This document shows, piece after piece, positions 7,756 to 14,230 of a stretch of DNA of 18,648 nt (within the stretch, counting starts at the first letter, position 1; each line of letters opens with the position of its first letter). A program made the translations under genes and the position numbers. The stretch is from the NCBI GenBank assembly GCA_009602725.1, contig WELB01000236.1, positions 9,807 through 28,454 of the forward strand, read 5' to 3'. This DNA is from Spirogloea muscicola. Lineage: Eukaryota; Streptophyta; Zygnematophyceae; Spirogloeales; Spirogloeaceae. The notes under the pieces are model-generated. The model saw nothing but the letters and a program-made list of their open reading frames with translations, had not been told where the DNA came from and did not search any database.

Positions 7756-10700
7756 TGTCGGCGCGCGAGCTGGTGGAGGCGGCGCCGTGGGTGACGCGCG
7801 ACGGCGCCGTCATCGTCGGCGGGCGCCGCGACTCGGTGCTGCTCCTGGACTCGCTGTCGGGCGAGGTGCTGCGCACCTTCACCGCCGTTCCCGACGGCAA
7901 CTCCTCCAGGCCGCCGGCGGCGGCGCAGGCAGAGGCGGTGCTGGACGCGGACCCCTCCCTGGCGCGGCGCCGCGGCGGCCGGCCGCTGCTGCTCAAGCTC
8001 ACCGAGTACTCGGTGCGCGCTCTGGAGATGGGCAGCGCCGTGGGCGCCGAACCCCACCGTGGCGCTGAGGAGGAGCGGTGGGCTGTGGCGGTCGGCGAGC
8101 TCAGCGCAGCCCTGCTGCCCTGGCAGGGCCGCCCCGGCTCGTCGTCGGCGCCGGCGTCGCCGCCATCGTCCGGGCTCTGGTCCATGGACGCCAACAACAC
8201 GCTGCGCCGCCTGGACGCTGCGTCGGGCCGGCCCAGCTGGGCCGCCTCATTCCACTCGCCGCCCTTGAAGCTCTTCTTGGGCGACCCGCTCGTGGAGGAG
8301 GAGCTGGTGCCGGAGGCCCCCGAGAGCCCCGTCGTCGGCGGCGAGCAGATCATGCTTGGCATGCTGCGCGGCCAGTATTTTGCCCTGCCAGCAAAGCGCG
8401 CCCCGCCAGCATTGCCCGCCGCGGGCAGCAGTGAGGGGCCGGCAATGCCCCTCGCCAAGCATGGCAAGTACACAGCATCCTCCTCCCCCAGCGGCGCCTC
8501 AGACAGCGTGCCTCTTTCGCCAGGCGCAATTTCGGAGCTCATGCCCTCCACGATCGTCTTCAAGGACGGCCCGCCAGGTCGGAGTGGCCCAACGGCACTC
8601 GTGCCCGTGCCCATCACCCCCTACACGGCCGTCGCGAGCGACCTCTGTGAGGCGCCATCCGGCTGGACGACCATCAGGCATGGTGCGCTGCCTGCTTTGA
8701 CGGCCCTGCCAGCTGCTCAGACGCACCAAGCGCTACCTTCTCCGAGTTCCTCTATGCCACTGGACACGCTGGCTCCGTCCCTCCAGACTTCCACGGCGTT
8801 GCTTGTGCTTGGGGGCTGCCTTGGCGGCTTGCTCCTGGCTGCGCTGGCGGCGAGGATTTTCCAGCCGGCCACGACCAAGAAACACTCACCGCTCAAGCAC
8901 GCGGCGTCCGAGAAGGGCGGCGGCGGCGTAGCGTCCTCTCGTGCCCGTAAGAAGGCCCGTGGCAGCGGCGCCAAGTCAAGAGCAGGTGCAGCGGAGGGCA
9001 GTTCCACCAGCACAATCATGAATGGGCATTCCGTGGCGGTGGTCGGGGCAGCGTTTCCAGGTGAGGAGCGTGTTAAGCTATCACGGGAAATCGGGCGAGT
9101 AGGCGGAGGAGGCGGCCTAGCAGAGGTGGCAGCAGGTGAGGTGGCAGAAGGATGGGTGCGGGTGGGGCGGCTCGAGGTGAGCAACAAGGTCATCGGGTAC
9201 GGGAGCCATGGCACGGTGGTGACGGAGGGCCGCCTGGAGGGTCGCACCGTGGCGGTCAAGCGCCTGTTAGCACAGTTCTACGAGAAGGCGCGTAAAGAGA
9301 TTGCGGCGCTCATCGCCTCCGACGAGCACCCCAACATTGTGCGCTGCTTTGCCATGGAGGAGGACTCCGACTTTGTGTATGTCGCGCTCGAGCGCTGCGC
9401 CTACTCCCTCTCGGATCTCATCCTTGGCTATGGCCACGAGGACCCTTCCGGCGGCGCTATCCGGGACGGTGTCTTGCCGCCGCTCCCTGTGGACTATGTC
9501 CTGGGCGAAGCCGTGAAGCAGGCCATCGCTAAGCTCGGTGGCCTCAAGGAGCTGGTGCTGTGGGACGAGCGAGACCGGCCTTCGGCGCTGCTGCTCCAGC
9601 TCATGAGGCAAGCCGCCAACCACTCCCCGATGCTCGCGCGGCCTGCTTGGCACCTGCTACTCCTCCTTTGTCGATGACCGCAGACCCTGTTTCGCCTTCG
9701 TTACCAGAGCAACCTGACTCAGAAGACCTTGCTCTCCTGTCATGACGGCAGGGACATTGTGGAAGGGCTCGTCCATCTGCATGCACTTGGGATTGTGCAC
9801 AGAGACCTCAAGCCGCAGAACGTACTCATCAGCTGCATGAGTGGAACCCGGAGCAGCAGCTGCTCTGGGCCTGCAATGCGCGCCAAGCTCTCCGACATGG
9901 GCATCAGCAAGCGCCTAGCCGCGGACGCCTCGTCCTTTGACCCAAACGCTACTGGTGAGCGTGCTCTGCCCACCCTTGCCAAGAACAACTATCTGCTGTG
10001 CCCGCACTCTCCTCCCCCAACTCCCCCCTTACTACCCCTCTTCTTACTCAAAGAGCTTGAATCAAAGAGTTGGGCTCGAGTCTGCTGCAGTCACCTCTAG
10101 AACCTTACGCAAAGCAAAAGCCTGCGATGGACCTTCAGTGCTCAATTTTCGGGCCGTGCATTTGTGGGCGCAGGAATAGGGAGCAGCGGGTGGCAGGCAC
10201 CAGAGCAGCTGGCACAGGGGCGCCAGACGCGTGCTGTGGACGTGTTCGCGCTTGGCTGCGTGCTATTCTTTTGCTGCTCAGGTGGCGCGCACCCCTTTGG
10301 CCACCGCTTGGAGCGCGATGCCAACATCATGCGTGGCCAGTGTGACCTTTTCCCCATCCAGCACATCCCCGAAGCGCGCCACCTCCTGGCCTCCCTCCTC
10401 CACAAGGACCCGCTGCGCCGGTTGACAGCAGCACAGGTGGCCTGCCACCCACTCTTTTGGGATGCTGGGGAGCGCCTGGCATTCTTGCGAGATGCCAGCG
10501 ACCGCGTGGAGGGTGAGGACCGGGAGGAAGCCTCCACGCTGCTCAAGGTGCTGGAGGAGCGGTCCAGTGAGGCTCTCGGCGGCGGGCCCTGGGATGAGAA
10601 GCTCGACTGGGAGCTGATTGACAACCTGGGTCGCTACCGCCGCTACCACTTCCGCTCCGTGCGTGACCTCCTCCGTGTCATCCGCAACAAGAGCAACCAC

Positions 10701-11015
10701 TTTCGGGAGCTACCCATCCACATGCAGGTGTGGCCAACAGCCCTTCCTAGCATCGGCTTGCCACACTTGCACTTCGATGTGTTGCTGCTGTCAAACTGCA
10801 GACACAAGCAAGCACGAGGAGGCAGCTAACAGTGCTCCTCGTGCAATGTGCGGCGCTCGCTTCAGGAGCTCATGGGCCCGCACCCGGAGGGCTTCGAGTA
10901 CTACTTTGCTGTGCGCTTTCCCGAGCTGCTGATACAGGTGTACGAGGTCCTTCAGCAGGAATGCGTGCAGGAGCCGGCCTTCAAGCACTACTTTGCGCCC
11001 TTTGCCTCATCCTGA
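7756..11015 (+). CDS. IRE1: IRE1 unfolded-protein-response sensor kinase/endoribonuclease, 4 visible exons, 5' end missing
   Basis: Single-pass ER membrane protein. Its luminal domain senses misfolded protein; its cytosolic kinase/RNase cuts a bZIP mRNA (HAC1/XBP1/bZIP60 type) for unconventional splicing. Exons are 7756-9607, 9752-9954, 10174-10727 and 10866-11015, giving ~918 visible residues. The luminal part shows a beta-propeller-like repeat (APWVTRDGAVIVGGRRDSVL, LLDSLSGEVLRTF; LWSMDANNTLRRLDAASG). The membrane segment ALLVLGGCLGGLLLAALAAR lies at about 8796-8855, followed by a basic Ser/Gly-rich linker. Kinase: GYGSHGT glycine loop, VAVKRL (Lys 9258-9260), HRDLKPQN (~9798-9821), LSDMGISKRL (DMG instead of DFG, usual in IRE1), GSSGWQAPEQL. 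KEN RNase: DNLGRYRRYHFRSVRDLLRV and RNKSNHFREL (10683-10712), then GFEYYFAVRFPELLIQVYE. Intron 1 is GC-AG (donor AG/GCAAGC). Signal peptide and first residues are lost at the n. Confidence 0.96.
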
Positions 11016-11758
11016 CGTGTGCCCTCTGCCCACTCTGTACAGCTTCCCATTATGCCATGACGAGCTCAAGCTCGTCAAAAATTCAGCTCGCTCGCCCTAT
11101 GCAACTGCCTCCTGGAGAGTGCTGCTTCCTGTTCATGTGCCATATCCACTTCCTATATTGCTCGTATTCTTGCTAGCAATCGCATTGCTAAGATTAACAG
11201 CAGGCCATGTCACTCTTTCTAGATGCTTTCTACACCCTCTATGGCAGTGAGTGCATGCTGCCCAGCAGGGGCGGCTGGAGGCAGTGTCAAGTGGAGATTG
11301 CTGGCCACCTGATCGTCAAATATGGGTCATCGAGTGACACTGCATGGCTCAGGCCCAGTACATGACATGCAGCTCTCTGTGGGCCATTGGAAGAAAGCTT
11401 CGATCAGAGCAGAAAAAGCAATCAAGCAGAGGCATCTCAGCAACCTGGCTACCTGTCGAGGAGAATTGATCTGTAGCGAAAATATGCCAAGCACTGCTCA
11501 TTCATACACAGGACGGGCAGCGGTTTCGAGAGCGAGACCAAGAATGCGGTAGGTCGTCAAGTGCACACGGGAGCGTGGCTTTCCAGGGAGAATATTCAGT
11601 GGGGACTAGAGAGGGCTGCTCAGCGGCGCCTTGGAAGGGAGGCGCATGGTGAATGCAACCCAAGGGCAGGGAGTGAGGGAGGGCAATCGTGACCACACCA
11701 AGAGCTGCTGCGGGTGCATGCCCCTGCCATCTAGGTGGAGCAGCACACGCCCCGCGGT
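11016..11758. other. Intergenic region between convergent IRE1 and HMA-like genes
   Basis: Holds both 3' UTRs. TGTAC lies at 11036-11040, 21 nt after the IRE1 stop, and a perfect inverted repeat at 11058-11077. No supported gene; the short open frames have no recognisable similarity. Confidence 0.6.
11058..11077. repeat. Perfect 9-bp inverted repeat after IRE1
   Basis: TGACGAGCT, two bases (CA), then AGCTCGTCA, followed by AAAA. It lies 43 nt after the IRE1 stop codon, so within its 3' UTR or just past the cleavage site. It could form a short stem in RNA or be a dyad binding site; its role is unknown. Confidence 0.6.
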
Positions 11759-12796
11759 TTAGGCCGTGGCTGCTTCGCCCTCGGCCTCCAGCATGTCGTC
11801 GTAATCGGCGCCGTAGCCATCATCGTCCTCCAGCTCGTCGTCAAAGCCCAGGCTGAGGGCCTGCATCTTGAAGCCGGCGCGCTGGATGACCTCCACCAGC
11901 CCTGACGCAACGCCTGTCGCCTGCACACTTGCCAGCTTCGTGCACTGCATGGCCACGGCACGCGATCGGAGCAACCACCGCATCAGCGGAGCACTCAGAA
12001 GGAACAGTAGGGTCGTCAAGGGTCGCACAGGTTCTCTTGCCACGGCGCAGAGATGTTGTGAAGAGTGTCCTGGCCGTTGTGTGCCGGCACAGAGAGGCGG
12101 AGGTTGTGAGGGGGCCATTTGTGATGTTTGAGAAGAGAGACGGCGGTGGATCGATGCAGCCCACCGCCGCAGAGGCGCGCGTGCCTCACCTCGACAGTGG
12201 CGCAGCCCTCGGAGAGAGACACCTTCACTCTGCTGACGCCTTCCACGGCCTGCAGTGCCAACAAGGCCCCGATCAGGCTCTAGCCTGACAGCTCCAAGGA
12301 CCGGAGCGGCCGCACTCGCCCAGCCCAGCCTGTCAACTGTCAGGTGCAGCAGCGGCGGCGACCCAGGTCGGGAGGCGGCCAAGCCATGAGGCGAGGGGGC
12401 TGCGGGCTTCACGGCACCTCCAGGGCCTTGACGACGCGCGGAGCGGCGGACTCGCTCAGCCCGCCTTCAGCCTGCAGGCACACGCCTGGCGGGCGCATGA
12501 GCATCCGCAGACCCATCTCGGTGCCTGGCATGCCACGCATTGCGGCTGCAGGCCGCCTCCTGGCGGCGGGACCGCCAGCCGCACCTTGAAGAGCATCGCG
12601 ACCTGGTCGCCGGGGCCGGCGGCGTACTCCGCGTCCTCGGGCGCCGCGGCGACGTCTGTGAGCTCCGCGCCCTCCGCCTGCGGCTCGTCGAGCGCAGAGA
12701 TCGCGGCAGCCGCCGCCGCTACCGCCGCCGTCGGCGGGGAGGCGAGCCTCCGGTCGGCAGGCGGCCGCCGCCGCCNCGCAGGCGCAGCGCCGCCAT
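11759..12796 (-). CDS. Small HMA-fold (heavy-metal-associated-like) protein with acidic tail, probably organelle-targeted
   Basis: Proposed - strand exons: 12796-12573, 12471-12418, 12249-12190, 11920-11759, total ~166 residues. Joined exons read as one ~65-residue HMA-type ferredoxin-like fold: MLFKVRLA (strand 1), GLSESAAPRVVKALE (helix 1), AVEGVSRVKVSLSEGCATVE (strands 2-3), GVASGLVEVIQRAGF (helix 2). The usual MxCxxC copper-binding loop is replaced by GGLSESA, so classical metal binding is doubtful. The tail GFDDELEDDDGYGADYDDML is strongly acidic. The N-terminus is Arg/Ala/Pro-rich, like a plastid or mitochondrial transit peptide. Introns 2 and 3 are clear (GTGCCG, GTGAGG donors); intron 1 (donor GTCCCG) is less sure. 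The n at 12776 lies in exon 1; the frame from the ATG at 12796 joins only if the n stands for 2 bases (modulo 3). Alternative: a structural or protein-binding HMA relative. Confidence 0.7.
12776..12776. other. Ambiguous base (n) inside a GCC/CGG-rich presequence
   Basis: Lies in a GCCGCC run in the first exon of the HMA-like gene. As a single base it breaks the frame between the likely ATG at 12796-12794 and the downstream exon. Probably a poorly resolved GC-rich repeat. Confidence 0.6.
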
Positions 12797-12883
12797 GGCG
12801 AGCCTGCCGGGGAGGAGGGGGGGAGGGGGGTTTGGCGGCGCAGCGGCGCTGGCCCGGGGTCACGATCCCCTTTTTTTTTGTTG

Positions 12884-13071
12884 TGCCTGAGCAATGTATT
12901 GGCTTGAATTGGCCTAGCTTTGATCTCGTGCGCACCTTCTCTCTTGGTGGGAAGCGAGTCCCCCACCCCCACAAGCTCAGGCTCATGCTTGCCCACCGCC
13001 AAGAGAGAGAAGGCGCGCGGGGCGCATGAATTGAAAGGGAGGCCAATTCAAGCCAATACATTGTTCAGGCA
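12884..13071. repeat. Foldback (MITE-like) element built from two inverted copies of the dispersed repeat
   Basis: Left arm 12884-12951 starts TGCCTGAGCAATGTATTGGC and ends CTTCTCTCTTGGTGGG. Right arm 12992-13071 is its reverse complement, starting CCCACCGCCAAGAGAGAGAA and ending TTGTTCAGGCA. About 40 nt of spacer lies between. The left arm is more diverged (GCCTAGCTTTGATCTCG in place of GCCTCCCTTTCAATTCATG). No open frame for a transposase and no clear target-site duplication beyond the arms. It starts 88 nt upstream of the ATG of the HMA-like gene. Confidence 0.8.
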
Positions 13072-13102
13072 GAGTCGAGTGCAGACTAAACAATGCTACA
13101 TA

Positions 13103-13486
13103 GAAGAAAGTTTCGCCCATTGAGAATAGGGGCTGGAACAACCAGCCCGAAAAAGAATGAACAGAGTACGAGAAGGGGGCCAGGGGAAGCGCTAAGTAAC
13201 AGAAACAAAGCTGCTACGAGACACTCAGTAACCCCTGCTAAGCAGCCGCAGATCAGAGATGCTGGGCTCCTGGAAGTGGGTCCCCTGGCCAGAGCCAGAG
13301 GCAGCAGCGAGGGCTCTGCCGGCACGAAGGTGCAGCGCCCGGGCCATGGACCTCCAGCCACCAGTCAATTCGGCCGCGCTTTTCTGCAGCGAGACGGCCA
13401 GGCGCATTCGAAACACTTGCGCCAGCGACCCGGCTGCAGGGAAGTCAACCGGCTCCCCATGGAAGCGCCGGGCGATGGTGTGCGGG
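13103..13486. mobile_element. Insertion flanked by 6-bp direct repeats TACATA
   Basis: Present in arm B but absent from arm A. TACATA occurs at 13097-13102 and 13487-13492 and only once at the matching site of arm A. This fits a target-site duplication; equally, arm A could have lost the segment by recombination between the six-base repeats. No terminal inverted repeats are visible. On the - strand it carries an open frame (13491-13225) with residues such as GSLAQVFRMRLAVSLQKSAA followed by a stop and a T-rich tail. Confidence 0.6.
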
Positions 13487-13491
13487 TACAT
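13225..13491 (-). pseudogene. Open frame inside the insertion, possibly C-terminal end of a retroelement protein
   Basis: 88 codons ending in TGA. It contains VFRMRLAVSLQKSAAELTGG and then an Arg/Ala-rich tail. It has no credible start of its own, since its ATG lies in the TACATA border. The RLAVSLQ pattern loosely recalls the end of reverse-transcriptase ORFs that close with a basic (R/K)LSVALQR-like segment. It follows, on the same strand, the RT-like fragment at 13963-13685. Identification is weak. Confidence 0.3.
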
Positions 13492-13684
13492 AATACGGAG
13501 ACCTAATCTAAGGTACCTAAGATGACATTAGTACCCACGGGTGAGCACAAACAAATCTGACAAGCTAACTTGGGGAGCTGGAGCGCCGCCACGAAAGCCC
13601 GAGGCCTGACTTAGAGCGCGCCCTGCACGTTGATGAAGAGCCAATGCTTGCGAGCGCTGCAAACTAAGCGAGCGCCGCATTTTT

Positions 13685-13963
13685 TTAATATGCAACTAAG
13701 GCCTGCGGAATGCTGGAGTGGCCCAAGCTGCCCCCCCGACTTCGACGACGCGCATCAACCAGCCGGGCCAGATGCTGGATCAGGGAGGACCATTTCACGC
13801 CGTAGCCTCCATAGATATCCATGGCACACGGGTAAAGATGGTCCCCTCGAGGATGATCATGGTAGTGCCGCTCCTTCTTGCGCTCCGCGCTGGACGTGGC
13901 CCAGCCAGACACGGTTGACGTTGGTGCGCCAGCCTTGTATGCGTCGATCAGTACCACGTCCAA
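13685..13963 (-). pseudogene. Reverse-transcriptase-like ORF remnant
   Basis: 92-codon frame with a spacing typical of the C-terminal part of non-LTR retroelement ORFs: AERKKERHYHDH, then HLYPCAMDIYGGYGVKWSSL and IQHLARLVDARR (compare the common E..K...Y....F.P...E.YGG.G......L..LA pattern). No catalytic domain is present, so it would be a dead 5'-truncated copy. Similarity is by eye only and could be wrong. It directly abuts arm B of the inverted repeat, which may be the element's 3' region. Confidence 0.35.
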
Positions 13964-14111
13964 GAGCAGACGAGGCCCACCGCCCAGAAAGAGGAAAGGT
14001 GGACGAGCCTCAGCTGGTGGCGCAATGGCTTGTCAGTTGCCGTCCGCTCTTACTCGGCCATCCGTCAGCGACCTCGTCGTGCTGGCTCGTGGTTACCGAG
14101 CGGGTCGCTTG

Positions 14112-14171
14112 GCAGCAGGTGTACCATCTGTCCATGGGCTTAGCCTTTGTGCTGGCCCACTCAGGCCCTCC
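14112..14171 (+). repeat. ~60-bp repeat shared with ATP11 intron 1
   Basis: GCAGCAGGTGTACC... to CACTCAGGCCCTCC is similar to ATP11 intron 1 at 3100-3160 and 4064-4124, which read GCAGCAGGTGATGTAC and end with the same CACTCAGGCCCTCC. The three copies differ at scattered bases. The location is just upstream of CWC27, so it may lie in its promoter. Confidence 0.75.
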
Positions 14172-14230
14172 ACTCGACACACACCAGTCCCGGGGCGGGG
14201 CTTCCGCAGGCAGCACCCCCCGCGGCCGCC

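Larger units (their letters stand above)
13001..13641 (-). repeat. Arm B of the long inverted repeat, interrupted by a ~384-bp insertion
   Basis: Reverse complement of 2312-2563, split into 13001-13102 and 13493-13641. The two parts together equal the length of arm A. Overlaps the right arm of the foldback element at its low end. Confidence 0.9.

Noticed and set aside
7199-8617. 472-codon - strand frame, the longest on that strand
   Set aside because: Only 7754-7588 of it is real (a GH3 exon). The rest is antisense to IRE1 luminal coding sequence, and the frame crosses the n at 7755.
13103-13492. The 390-bp extra piece as an intron retained in arm B and spliced out in arm A
   Set aside because: With the TATGTA ambiguity, none of the possible junctions gives GT-AG or GC-AG borders on either strand.
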